NCBI GenBank assembly: GCA_012932295.1
Contig: JAAONU010000004.1
Span: forward strand, 8,928,630-8,992,629
DNA length: 64,000 bases
Source of the DNA: Cyclina sinensis
Taxonomy: Eukaryota; Mollusca; Bivalvia; Venerida; Veneridae
Direction: 5' to 3'
The notes beneath the pieces are model-generated. The model saw only the letters and a program-made list of their open reading frames with translations, was not told the DNA's origin and did not search any database. The position numbers and the translations under genes were made by a program. Positions 36,101-41,089 of the stretch are shown here, piece by piece; positions within the stretch are counted from its first letter, which is position 1; every line of letters begins with the position of its first letter.

Positions 36101-38400
36101 TCCTGTGTTTGGGAAAAAAAATTAAGTGTTCAAAGTTACTGAATCAAGATACGGATCACATAAAAAGTTTGCATCATCTTGCATGTTATGTTGTATGATG
36201 TCCATGATGCAAAAATTATTAATAGAAATCTTACTTATGCATTGTGTTTTCGACTACTAATATACCTTATGGTAGTCAGAGTGCAATTAAAAGTATAAAA
36301 AAGTGATTTCAAAACAGTATTATCTAAAGAGAAAAAAGCTGAAAATGTAAAATTGACCACATTGTTGATAATCACCTGAAACGGCCCTTATATATTCTAC
36401 AATGGTATTGATTACTGCTTTTGCAGAATGAACAGAACCACTTCAAAAAATGAAGATGTTCAGATTGATGGCTACTGGTTCCCAGCTAATTCACAGATCA
36501 CTTATTCTATATGGCAAATTCATCACAACCTTGGACTGTATGAGGAACCAGAAAAATTCAAACCAGAAAGGTAGAAGTTACATAACCTTTCTTTTCAGCT
36601 CACCAGAGCACTTTGTGCTCAAAGTCAGCTTTTGTGATCGCCCTGTGTCCGTCTTTCATCATGCATCGTCAACTTTTTACTTTAAACAACATCTCCTTCT
36701 AAACTACCAGGTGAAAGATGATAAAACTTTGCAGGAATGTTCCTTGCATAAAGCTTTACCAAAGTTGTTCAAGGCATTCCATTCAATGAAGAACTCTGGC
36801 TGATATGGCAACAAGAATGAAAAACTTTAAAAATCTTCTTGTCTGAAACTGCTAAGCCAACAGGTCTGAAATTTGGTATGTAGCATCTAGTGGACCTCTA
36901 CTAAGTTTGTTCAACTAATGTTCCTGGGGTCACTATTTGCCCCACCCAAAGGATCAGAAGTTCTACATAGCAATATAGAAGAAAATCTTTAAAAATCCTC
37001 TTGTCTGAAACCACAATGCCTAGAATTTTTAAATTTGACAAGAAGCAATGTTTAGTGGACCTTTATTGAGCTTTTTCAAATTATTAGATAAGGTTAAAGG
37101 TCACAGAGGCTAAAAATAGATTTATCTTCTTTATCTCATAGAGCCTTTATTTGTAGACCAATATCTTTCATATTTGGTGTGTAGGTTCCTTGCATTGACC
37201 TCTACCCATAGGTAGGGTTTCAGGTCACTGGGTCAAGGTCACCGTAGCTAATAATAGATATTTCAACTTTCTGTCATAGAGCCTTTATTTATTGACTGAT
37301 ATTTTAGATATTTGGTTTGTAGGCACCTTCAAATTTTAAATTAGAAAATGAAATACTGCTTCTTATGTTTGCTTAACAGCAAATCCACAGCCAAATTACT
37401 CAGGTGAGTGATCCCCAGGGCCATCATGGCCCTCTTTTTAAATCAAGTTTGCGATATGCGTAATTATTTTAATTACTTTTTTCTGCAAGTATAACAGACA
37501 ATTCCTTATAATTACAGTTCTTGAATGTAATATTTTAGCAGTAAAATTTATTGATAGATAGATCAAGTTTTATTTGACTGATTGATCCTTTTCAAGTCTA
37601 GAAAAAAAAGAAGGAAAAAAAGAAGAAAATATTCAAAAATTTAAAAACTTATGAGTACAAAAATCAAAACTGATAATCACAACATTATAAGTTCTCACCA
37701 GAAGAGGAAAGGAAAACTTATGTGTACAGAAAAGTAAAACAGACAATTACCATGTTTTAGGTTCTCACCAGAAGAGAAAGCGAAGCGTGACCCCTTTGCA
37801 TTTATTCCTTTTGGTCATGGTCCCAGAAACTGTATTGGCATGAGGCTGGCTTTGTTGGAGGCTAAAATTGCTGTTGTCGTAATGCTTCGAAAGCTGAAGT
37901 TTGTCAAATGTGATGAAACTGAGGTAACTTTATGATGTATTATATACATGCATATGTCTTTACATGTCATATAAAACCTGGGCAAGGGTTGGTCCATTTT
38001 GAAAGTGTCTTCCTTAGGTGTGATACGAGTTTTTAATAGTGCATCCTAAAAATAAAAAAGGAGATTAAAGCTACATTTCTGAAGAATTTAATACAGGGAA
38101 AGATGAAATTTCAGCTTGTAAACCTATTTTACCTAAAATTTCTAAATGCCCATATACATTAATTACCACCTTTTAGTATGGATGCTTGAGGAAAGGCAGA
38201 AAAAGCCTTAAAACTTTAATACCACCTTTGCATAGATAAAATCTTTTCGAAAGTGTTAGACTGTTCTTTGATGTTAATTATTGACTTTAAACAAATGTCT
38301 TTGGACTCTAATTTTATGTCTACAGGAGAATCTTCAGCTTGTCAAAGAAACATTTGTGAAGCCAAAGAACCCAGTGAAAGTAGGCGTGGTTTTGAGATAA
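6102..38400 (+). CDS. CYP3-clan cytochrome P450 monooxygenase, 14 coding exons
   Basis: Heme-thiolate monooxygenase expected on the cytoplasmic face of the endoplasmic reticulum, oxidising lipophilic substrates with electrons from P450 reductase. The model joins 6102-6178, 7500-7599, 8494-8538, 13906-14016, 14983-15102, 20503-20591, 24435-24583, 25443-25573, 26308-26389, 28424-28581, 28961-29055, 36427-36570, 37761-37923 and 38326-38400: 1539 nt, 512 residues, normal for the family. All introns are GT-AG. Motifs in order: hydrophobic anchor (about residues 5-26), FPFPIIG hinge (45-51), C-helix WKRVR (133-137), I-helix AGYETT (318-323), K-helix ETLR (376-379), PERF (432-435) and the heme loop [10 protein letters not shown] (451-460) with ligand Cys458. 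Closest by eye to CYP3A and bivalve CYP30-like proteins; the substrate is unknown. Junction 3/4 is the only weak point. Genes with this layout are often xenobiotic-responsive, but I identified no response element. Confidence 0.93.
6339..6445 (+). repeat. 5' piece of a hairpin-headed repeat (AACCAGGTTT type)
   Basis: AACCAGGTTTTC at 6339-6350 is followed by its complement GAAACCTGGTT at 6360-6370, forming a strong hairpin directly after a T-run. A GATTA microsatellite follows. The rest of this element is replaced by the next element at 6446. Confidence 0.6.
6446..7116 (+). repeat. ATGCCCC-type Helentron-like element, complete
   Basis: Begins with the hairpin TATGCCCTCAAAGGGAGACATA in diverged form and a GTCCGTCCGTC run. 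It contains about four tandem units of some 125 bp, each with TTTAACATTGGCCATAACTT and GACACAACACCCCTTTGGAC. It ends with TGTCATCTTACAGTGACA, a hairpin, and TTCTTG. The same family fills 29525-30499. Confidence 0.75.
7117..7330 (+). repeat. AGCTCACC-type Helentron-like element, 5' fragment
   Basis: TTTTTAGCTCACC joined to TGGTGAGCT forms the 5' hairpin, then a CCGTCCGTCG run. It begins exactly where the preceding element's CTTG ends. The body fades into unique intron sequence near 7330. Confidence 0.65.
7500..7599 (+). CDS. P450 exon 2 (hinge and A-helix start)
   Basis: Acceptor CCTTTTCAG. The exon encodes residues 27-59, starting YDWLQVLAW and containing the proline-rich hinge [10 protein letters not shown], and ends in phase 0 before GTTATA. 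The human CYP3A4 counterpart is 94 nt as I recall it. Confidence 0.92.
7735..7992 (+). repeat. SINE-like fragment with a mollusc-type 3' tail
   Basis: The end GACCGCCAAGATATAACC, then GGCGTTAAACCC and (AAAC) repeats, resembles the 3' tails of tRNA-derived SINEs common in molluscs. The 5' tRNA-like head is not clear, so the start is approximate. Confidence 0.5.
8494..8538 (+). CDS. P450 exon 3 (A-helix; donor uncertain)
   Basis: Encodes [15 protein letters not shown] after acceptor TTTTATCAG. Two donors are possible. The strong GTAAGT at 8547 gives a 53-nt exon, the length of human CYP3A4 exon 3, but ends in phase 2 and throws exon 4 out of frame. The weaker GTATCT at 8539 gives 45 nt, phase 0, and a smooth KKYGP-YSVYRG join. 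I use the second because only it keeps the protein open. Confidence 0.7.
8676..10445 (+). repeat. Satellite 1, about 78-bp unit (two related halves)
   Basis: Tandem array in intron 3. A unit reads TGATCCTGGATAAGGTGTTA, CCTTTATAGTCCTGGTTGCA, CTGTATTGTCTGTAATCCTG, GTTGCACTGTTATGTATG. Each unit holds two CCTGGTTGCACTG halves, so the basic monomer is about 39 bp. There are roughly 20 units, with many point changes and some truncated units. Confidence 0.92.
10890..11420 (+). pseudogene. Decayed mariner-family transposase
   Basis: A helix-turn-helix piece [18 protein letters not shown] (10918-10971) matches the mariner IAEELGISYGSVH block. The C-terminal piece [18 protein letters not shown] (about 11347-11403) matches the PPYSPDLAPSDYHLF block that carries the last catalytic Asp. 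Between them a poly-C/CACC tract and frame changes break the gene. It lies between the two satellite arrays of intron 3. I did not find convincing terminal repeats. Confidence 0.78.
11013..11073 (+). repeat. Poly-C / CACC low-complexity tract
   Basis: A run of C residues from 11013, then CCACCACACACACGCACACC. It sits inside the mariner remnant and interrupts it. Confidence 0.85.
11683..12258. mobile_element. TA-flanked DNA transposon with 25-bp inverted ends (Tc1/mariner type)
   Basis: The left end CTACTTACAAAAAGTAGGGG (11683 on, continuing ATATT) and the right end read inward on the minus strand, CTGTTCACAAAAAGTGGGGG (then ATATT, from 12258), are near-identical inverted repeats. Both ends are bordered by TA (11681-11682 and 12259-12260), the duplicated target of this superfamily. 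The element is 576 bp, too short to be autonomous, and interrupts the satellite array: satellite-like sequence continues on both sides. Confidence 0.85.
11880..12112 (-). pseudogene. Tc1-like transposase C-terminal remnant
   Basis: Read on the minus strand, [20 protein letters not shown] matches the C-terminal EEWxxIPQxxIxxLIxSMRRR block of Tc1-type transposases. After a frameshift the sequence goes on as [15 protein letters not shown], corresponding to CQAVIxARGGxTxY. The catalytic part is absent. It lies within the TA-flanked element, which identifies that element as an internally deleted Tc1-like copy. Confidence 0.72.
12259..13345 (+). repeat. Satellite 2, 52-bp unit
   Basis: About 20 tandem copies of a 52-bp unit: GTACTATATTGTATGTAATC, CTGGTTACACTGCTACCTCT, ATCATCATGGTT. 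Units alternate between TACCTCT and TAACTCT variants, and the later units share TACATTGTATG, pointing to stepwise expansion. The segment TGTAATCCTGGTTACACTG is clearly related to satellite 1. Confidence 0.94.
13430..13720 (+). repeat. tRNA-derived SINE, possibly of the MetaSINE type
   Basis: The head has an A-box-like TAGTCCAGTGGTAACGC (from 13439) and a B-box GGTTTCATCCC (13483-13493), the internal RNA polymerase III promoter. The body contains TTTTGGATGAGACTTTAAAC, GAGGTCCCATGTA and AAAGAACCAGGGG, a central block widespread in marine invertebrate SINEs. No cloverleaf good enough for a working tRNA was found. The superfamily name is from memory. Confidence 0.7.
13906..14016 (+). CDS. P450 exon 4 (beta-1 sheet and B-helix)
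   Basis: Acceptor TTATTTTCACAG; encodes 37 residues from YSVYRGSVG to VKFQNRF and ends before GTAAGT. It aligns with the GFYDG to FTNRR part of CYP3A proteins. The two other frames contain stops, so the frame is certain even though the upstream junction is not. Confidence 0.9.
14017..14982 (+). other. P450 intron 4, no element recognised
   Basis: AT-rich intron with no repeat that I can name. Confidence 0.4.
14983..15102 (+). CDS. P450 exon 5 (C-helix)
   Basis: Acceptor ATAAACAG; 40 residues in phase 0, including [16 protein letters not shown] with the C-helix WxxxR that contacts a heme propionate. The donor is AAG-GTAAAC. Confidence 0.93.
15998..16989. mobile_element. hAT-like DNA transposon, non-autonomous, with 15-bp inverted ends
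   Basis: The left end CAGGGCTCATCCTGG (15998-16012) is matched by its exact complement CCAGGATGAGCCCTG (16975-16989). GACAT borders both ends (15993-15997 and 16990-16994), a possible 5-bp target duplication. The interior (about 16560-16790, plus strand) has a broken frame with [16 protein letters not shown] and a downstream His/Cys pair. This is like the zinc-finger N-terminus of hAT-derived proteins. CAGGG ends also suit hAT, though its usual target duplication is 8 bp, so the class stays tentative. Confidence 0.7.
17255..17822 (+). repeat. 20-bp minisatellite with a 60-bp higher-order unit
   Basis: About 28 copies of TAGTTGGCTGCATATTTCAT or the TTTAAG variant. From 17580 the variants occur in a fixed order (CAT, AAG, AAG), giving a 60-bp period repeated about four times with almost no change, a recent expansion. 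Minus-strand translation gives a 124-codon ORF of repeated NYLNMQP, which is a by-product. Confidence 0.93.
17825..19350 (+). repeat. Older tandem-unit repeat split by a nested element
   Basis: Units with TATCAACTTGAAACTTCATGG and ATAAATAGATCTTATTAAG, GAAGGGCAGTGCC recur at about 17920, 18080, 18200 and 18330, and again at 19200 after an interruption by the nested element at 18437-19163. It interrupts the 20-bp minisatellite, which resumes at 19372. Confidence 0.7.
18437..19163 (+). repeat. ATGCCCCC-type Helentron-like element, nested
   Basis: 5' end TATGCCCCCACTC joined to TGGGGGGGCAT (hairpin), then a GTCCGTCCGTCC run. The 3' end has a GTGTCCTATGAACAC hairpin, then TTTCTAG. It is inserted into a T-run of the surrounding older repeat without a visible target duplication. 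Confidence 0.75.
19372..19432 (+). repeat. Short outlier of the 20-bp minisatellite
   Basis: Three degenerate copies of the AGTTGGCTGTATATTTCAG unit, separated from the main array by the inserted repeat. Confidence 0.75.
19955..20195 (+). repeat. 20-bp minisatellite, second block
   Basis: About 12 copies of AGTTGGCTGTATATTTCAG, mainly the TGTATATTTCAG variant, showing that the array was once larger or has spread locally. The stretch 19433-19954 between the blocks is AT-rich with nothing recognised. Confidence 0.88.
20208..20414. mobile_element. TTAA-flanked MITE, 207 bp (piggyBac- or Kolobok-like)
   Basis: Left end CCCTGAACATGCTGAAA and the complement of the right end, CCCTTAACCTGCTGGAA, are inverted repeats. 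TTAA borders both sides (20204-20207 and 20415-20418). A CCCT start and TTAA target are typical of piggyBac-type elements; Kolobok also uses TTAA. No coding capacity. It is 84 bp upstream of exon 6. Confidence 0.75.
20503..20591 (+). CDS. P450 exon 6 (D/E region)
   Basis: Acceptor CTGTTTTAG; starts [12 protein letters not shown] and is 89 nt, the same size as human CYP3A4 exon 6. It ends in phase 2 (AA) before GTATAA, and the codon is completed as Lys181 by exon 7. The acceptor lies 84 bp downstream of the TTAA-flanked MITE. Confidence 0.88.
20592..21193 (+). other. P450 intron 6, first part, no element recognised
   Basis: No repeat or coding segment that I can support; the short ORFs here lack any recognisable similarity. 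Confidence 0.4.
21194..22564 (+). repeat. ATGCCCCC-type Helentron-like element, complete
   Basis: 5' hairpin TATGCCCCCAC-AAA-GTGGGAGCATA, then TATAGCGTTGCACTTGTCCG. It contains about four units of some 150 bp with TTGCTTAAACTTTCAGGGATG and AACCTCAATGTGTAGATGAT. A possibly separate insertion starts near 22087 with ATGTCGACTATTC. The 3' end is a GTGTCCTATGGACAC hairpin, then TTCTAG (22559-22564). Confidence 0.75.
22568..24375 (+). repeat. AGCTCACC-type Helentron-like element, complete reference copy
   Basis: It starts in a T-run with AGCTCACCTGAG, whose complement GGGTGAGCT closes a 5' hairpin, then a CGTCCGTCGTCCG run. About nine tandem units of roughly 145 bp follow, each with GAATATGGGTCATCTGGGGT and AACTAGGTCACAGAGCC. 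Near the 3' end CTCAGGTGAGCG is complementary to the 5' AGCTCACCTGAG (subterminal inverted repeat), followed by the AGGGCCATCATGGTCCT hairpin and CTTG. No protein coding. Superfamily by structure only. Confidence 0.8.
24435..24583 (+). CDS. P450 exon 7 (F-helix region)
   Basis: Acceptor TTATCTTTCAG; contains [14 protein letters not shown] and NNPEDPFV, hallmark CYP3A-like blocks. Its 149 nt equals human exon 7. It ends in phase 1 before GTAAGC. A complete repeat element ends only 59 bp upstream of it. Confidence 0.95.
24850..25345 (+). repeat. 26-bp minisatellite (ACCAAGGAGATAGTTTATTG type)
   Basis: About 18 copies of a unit with AAGGAGATA and TTTATTGTATGTT, irregular in the first half and regular from 25140. 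It lies in intron 7, about 100 bp before exon 8. Confidence 0.88.
25443..25573 (+). CDS. P450 exon 8 (G-helix region)
   Basis: Acceptor CTATTTCAG; encodes [15 protein letters not shown] through [10 protein letters not shown], ends in phase 0 before GTGAGT. At 131 nt it is one codon longer than the 128-nt human exon. Confidence 0.93.
26308..26389 (+). CDS. P450 exon 9 (H-helix)
   Basis: Acceptor TTAATTTCAG; starts [11 protein letters not shown], the CYP3 DFLQLM block, then an acidic tail. The donor GTACTT at 26390 ends it in phase 1, which is the phase exon 10 needs. Without splicing, a stop follows eight bases later (TAG at 26398-26400). Confidence 0.85.
26613..26743 (+). repeat. 26-bp minisatellite, five near-perfect copies
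   Basis: Five copies of TGTTGACATGGTTGACATAA-TGTTAC with one substitution. The unit itself contains GTTGACAT twice. Located in intron 9. Confidence 0.95.
26745..28080 (+). repeat. Internal units of AGCTCACC-type elements, ends lost
   Basis: Repeated blocks with GGGGTCACTTGAT, CATAGAGCCTTTATTTATTG and GGTCAAGGTCACC, like the inner and 3' parts of the elements at 22568 and 36592. There is no 5' hairpin or terminal CTTG, so this is an old or deleted copy. 28081-28423 holds nothing recognised. Confidence 0.65.
28424..28581 (+). CDS. P450 exon 10 (I-helix)
   Basis: Acceptor TGTGTTTCAG; contains the oxygen-activation motif AGYETT (residues 318-323) and [15 protein letters not shown]. 158 nt against 161 in human CYP3A4; donor GTAAGT. 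Confidence 0.95.
28961..29055 (+). CDS. P450 exon 11 (J'/K-helix, ExxR)
   Basis: Acceptor ATTCATTTTCAG; encodes the K-helix ETLR (376-379) and MYPPLN. It ends in phase 2 before GTAAGT. It matches only the first part of the single 227-nt vertebrate exon 11, so an additional intron follows here. Confidence 0.93.
29190..29524 (+). repeat. Left part of an old repeat interrupted by the element at 29525
   Basis: Carries phrases such as GTCAGTAAGTGGTGAAACC, GACCTGACTAGCAGATGACC and CAATCAATATCTGAC that resemble the text right of the inserted element (GACCAGCAGATGATAATAAC near 30534). Confidence 0.5.
29525..30499 (+). repeat. ATGCCCCC-type Helentron-like element, complete
   Basis: 5' hairpin TATGCCCCCAAAGGGAGGCATA in split form, then TATAGCTTTTGAACTGTCCG with a CCGTCCGTCCGTC run. 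Seven or so units of 125-145 bp carry GGCCATAACTTCC and GACACAACACCCC. The 3' end has the hairpin TGTCATCTTACAGTGACA, then GCTCTTG. Same family as 6446-7116 and better preserved. Confidence 0.82.
30500..31130 (+). repeat. Right part of an old repeat, about 150-bp units
   Basis: Units with TTTGTCATTCCTTGA, GGCAGAAATATTAAC and CAAGGTC recur at about 30700, 30860, 31000. It abuts another repeat type at 31128 (GTGTCGCCCTTTCG). Confidence 0.6.
31131..31310 (+). repeat. Left part of the GTCGCCCTTTCG repeat, host of the 31311-34120 insertion
   Basis: One unit with GTCACGAAAACTTAACGTTG and GACAACAGGGTCGGGATGAT ends at ATGCCCCTTT. The next unit resumes after 34120, so the two halves flank an insertion. 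Confidence 0.75.
31311..34120 (+). repeat. AGCTCGAC-type Helentron-like element with a nested satellite-bearing element
   Basis: 5' end TTAGCTCGACTTTTTTT with a self-complementary GAAAAAAAA, then a (GTTGCC)n run and CCGTCCG. Units of about 125 bp contain CTTGGACACAACAACCCTTT and CTTGACCTTGACTC. The 3' end has GAAAAAAGTCGAGCG, complementary to the 5' AGCTCGACTTTTTT, and ends GGCTCTTG. The middle (about 32225-33591) is a different family. The uninterrupted host unit at about 34264-34292 shows the empty target site. Confidence 0.8.
32225..33591 (+). repeat. GACCTACTGACCTAC tandem repeat with hairpin-CTTG 3' end, nested
   Basis: About 11 units of roughly 108 bp containing GACCTACTGACCTACTTTTT and GCAATGAAATTTGGACCATG. 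Two versions, GGAGCTATGGCAATG and TTAGCTACAGCAATG, alternate, so the true period is about 216 bp. The 3' part is ATGCATCATTACATTCATAA, then CCAGG, the hairpin AGGGCCATTGGCCCT and CTTG. The same 3' end occurs at 42655 and 48014. Confidence 0.85.
34121..35220 (+). repeat. Old tandem-unit repeats
   Basis: 34121-34480 continues the GTCACGAAAACTT units (with TTATGCCCCTTTTT). From 34600 a second type shows three units with CATGTTCCGGTTCAGTGATT. The ends are not defined. Confidence 0.6.
35221..36426 (+). other. P450 intron 11, last part, no element recognised
   Basis: No repeat family or exon recognised. Two overlapping ORFs of 60-70 codons near 35600-35850 are not supported. Confidence 0.4.
36427..36570 (+). 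CDS. P450 exon 12 (beta sheets to PERF)
   Basis: Acceptor GCTTTTGCAG; starts with one base completing Lys386, then [10 protein letters not shown] and [10 protein letters not shown], ending in FKPER split as AG/G across intron 12. It is the second part of vertebrate exon 11. The 117-codon ORF that overlaps it in another frame is a shadow. Confidence 0.9.
36592..37436 (+). repeat. AGCTCACC-type Helentron-like element, complete but short
   Basis: 5' end CAGCTCACCAGAGCAC with TGTGCTC and TCAGCTTTTGTGATCG, then GTCCGTC. The 3' end has CTCAGGTGAGTGATCC, the AGGGCCATCATGGCCCT hairpin and CTTTTT (the usual CTTG decayed). It begins about 26 bp after the exon 12 donor. Confidence 0.75.
37691..37706 (+). 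pseudogene. Partial duplicate of the start of P450 exon 13
   Basis: GTTCTCACCAGAAGAG occurs here and again at 37761-37776, the first 16 bases of exon 13, exactly 70 bp downstream. After it the copies diverge. The upstream copy lacks an AG acceptor in the same place (it is preceded by TATAA), so it should not be spliced. Confidence 0.6.
37761..37923 (+). CDS. P450 exon 13 (heme-binding loop)
   Basis: Acceptor CATGTTTTAG; contains [16 protein letters not shown] with the heme ligand Cys458, then the L-helix LALLEAKIA. 163 nt, identical in size to human exon 12. Donor GTAACT. Confidence 0.96.
38326..38400 (+). CDS. P450 exon 14 (C-terminus)
   Basis: Acceptor TGTCTACAG; encodes the last 24 residues, ending [13 protein letters not shown], and the stop TAA. 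The VxL-type ending is usual for CYP3A proteins. Confidence 0.9.
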   Translation, partial: ENLQLVKETFVKPKNPVKVGVVLR

Positions 38401-39740
38401 ATGGGGCAGGGCAAAAGTGACATGTCTGCATTAGTGTATAGAAGAACAACATTAACTTTTTATTAATCTACAAGCTTCAAAATTTATTGTTTTCTAGTTT
38501 GAATACATGTGTCTAGTTTTAAAATATAAACCAGAGAACTGTAATTTTATCCTCCAGTATGTTGTTAGGAAAAATGGAAATGGAAACATAGACTGTAACT
38601 AAAGGTAGTTTTACTTGTTGTCAGTTAATCAGTCTGCTTGCAGTGATATCCCCTTCATACTACAGCACAGATGTCTGCCACGTTGGGTCATTTTCTGCTA
38701 TGTACACATGTATGAACTTTTTTTTTTAAAGACATTCTTTTTTCTCTTACTTTGTTAAGTTATAATGGGAATTGCATCTTTTACATATCTGGAAGTTGTG
38801 AGATAAAAAGAAAACAATTCGAAAAAAAATGTTTACTGTACTGTAAAGGAAGTTTTGTTATCAGTTTGTTGTTTTAAATGATTTTTTTTTTCGTTATTAA
38901 TTAAACAGAAGTAGAGATGGCATTAGTTTCTACATAATGGTGTTGGTTTTGAAATTATATATTTTATGTTGTTAGAAGTGTACAGATTGTACATGTAATA
39001 TTCTATTTTTAGATATGTTCAGATCATTTTTTTTATCACAGTCAAATGAAGATTCTTTGAATCAGCAATGTACCTTACCATTTCTTATTGAAGCACATTT
39101 TTCATTGTATCATGGTTTTGGTTTCCAGAAGGCAAAAAGAATATTTCCTCCGTACAGTACAGTTCTGCTTACAAGATGAGTCAAAAATTGGTCTTTATAA
39201 GGGAACCTTAAACTTCTATTTTGTTTCTAAAAATGCATGATTTTTGCATGATTTTGAAATAATCAAACAGGTCTCAATAGAGTGACTTAACTGTACATCA
39301 GTATTTCATTTGGTCTCTTTACACTTGACTGTGATTTTTCTGTACTTTTAATTTTCTGTCTTGAATATTTTATTTGTCACTAGAGCAGATTATTTATATT
39401 TGATCCAGAAATTTGATAAATTTTATTCCTAAGCATTACTAATGTGTTAAATATTTTTTTTAATCCAGTGCTCCTTTGTACTTAAATAGTATTTTTAAGA
39501 CATCTAATGTAAATGTCCCCCTTCAAAGAAATTGGAAGCATACTCAGTGTCTGTTGGTTGCTAGAACCTTCAACATTAAAAGAATCGTTAAGCATGATAA
39601 GAAGATGACTTGTGATTTTGGGAATACTGGGTCAAAGGTCATGCTCATAAGGACTTGAACATCAAAGTTAAAAATCAGTAACTCAAGGACAACTGAACCA
39701 ACGACCCTCAAAATTTTCAAGATTATTGGGCACAATACGT
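38401..39740 (+). other. P450 3' UTR and downstream flank
   Basis: AT-rich, no coding or repeat family recognised. I did not find a clean AATAAA here. ATTAAA at 38900-38905 is a candidate polyadenylation signal about 500 bases after the stop codon. Confidence 0.4.
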
Positions 39741-41089
39741 AGTTGAACACTTTTATTATACGCCCGTCAAAAGATGGCCTTCTTATTGGGAAACCCCGTG
39801 GTGGGCATATTAGTGGGCGACGTCCTGACCATATCTCTGTTGCTAATAATCTGACTGACTTCAAACTTGCTGTGCAGTTTTCTTGGAAAGAGTAAATGTG
39901 CAGTGCCTATGAACCATAACTGTACCTTGTCCCTTTTTTTAATAATCTCCTATCTTGAAAATTGTTTGTCCGGAGCATAACTTTAAAAGTATGAAGTGAA
40001 TTGATGTAAAACTTGAAATAAAGATAGCTGGCAAAAATGAGAAGTGCAGTGCCCAAAAAGCTAAACTCTACCTTGTCTAGTTTTTGAGTAATCTTCTCTT
40101 CTTTTTTATCCAGAGCATAACTTGAACATATGGAAGGGATTGTCTTGAAACTTAAAGATAGATGGTAAGAAGTAGAAGTGCAGTGCACAAGAATTGTAAC
40201 TTTTCTGTGTCCCATTTTTATGCACCTGAAAGGAGCATGTTGTTTTTGGTCTGTCTGTCTGCTTGTTTGTTTGTTTGTTACATACTTTAACCTTGACCAT
40301 AACACAGAAGTCCTTCCACCTATAGCCTCCAAACTTCAAAGGTGTATGCACCTTGATGAGCTCTACTTCTCCCCCCCACCACACACACACACACAGACAG
40401 ACCCACTTAGAGGTCAAAGAGTCAAAGGTCAAGGCTCCTAGGGGGCTTGAATACTTTGAAAGGAATTCACTTGAAACTTAAAACAAACATACCTGATAAG
40501 AAGTAGAAATGCATTGCTTAAGAACAATAACTCTAACTGGTCCCATTTTTGAATTATCTCCCCTTATATATTTTTTCTCATATGTGAAGTTAATTGATGT
40601 GAAACTGAATAATAAATAGCTGGCAACAAGAAGAAGTGTAATGTCAAGAAATCATAACTCTTCAAGGTTTTGAGTAAGCTCCCCGTTTTTAATTTCTATA
40701 ATAAATTTTTGGAGCATAATTTGGACACTATAAATCGGATTGCTTTGAAACTTTGGTTAGAAGCAGATTGCAGTACACAAAAACCATGACTCTTCCTGAT
40801 TCCATTTTAGAATTATCTCCCTTCTTAATAAAATTTTGTCTGGAGTATTTCTTTAGACTCTGAAGTGAATTGATGTGAAACTTAAAATATAGATAACTGG
40901 TGACAAGAAATGCATTGCATCACTCTACTTTATCCAGTTTTAAGTTACCTACATTTTTTTTCAGTTTTATGAATTTTTGTCCAGAGTATAACTTGATCAT
41001 TATTAAAGGGATTGACTTGAAACTTAAAGATATTTGGTAAGAAGTAGAAGTGCAGTGTGCAAGAAATATATCTCTGTCAGATCTCATTT
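39741..41089 (+). repeat. Mosaic of GTCCGGAGCATAAC-type repeats
   Basis: Starts near a TATACGCCCGTC box, then tandem-like units with AGAGCATAACTTGAACATA, GATTGACTTGAAACTTAAAG and GAAGTAGAAGTGCAGTG (39950-41080). An insertion at about 40214 begins TTTTTATGCACCTGAAAGG and carries GTCTGTCTGTCTG and (CA)n runs up to about 40450. Ends are approximate. Confidence 0.6.

Noticed and set aside
36450..36803. Plus-strand ORF of 117 codons
   Set aside because: Overlaps P450 exon 12 in a different frame and continues into a repeat; the P450 frame is the real one.
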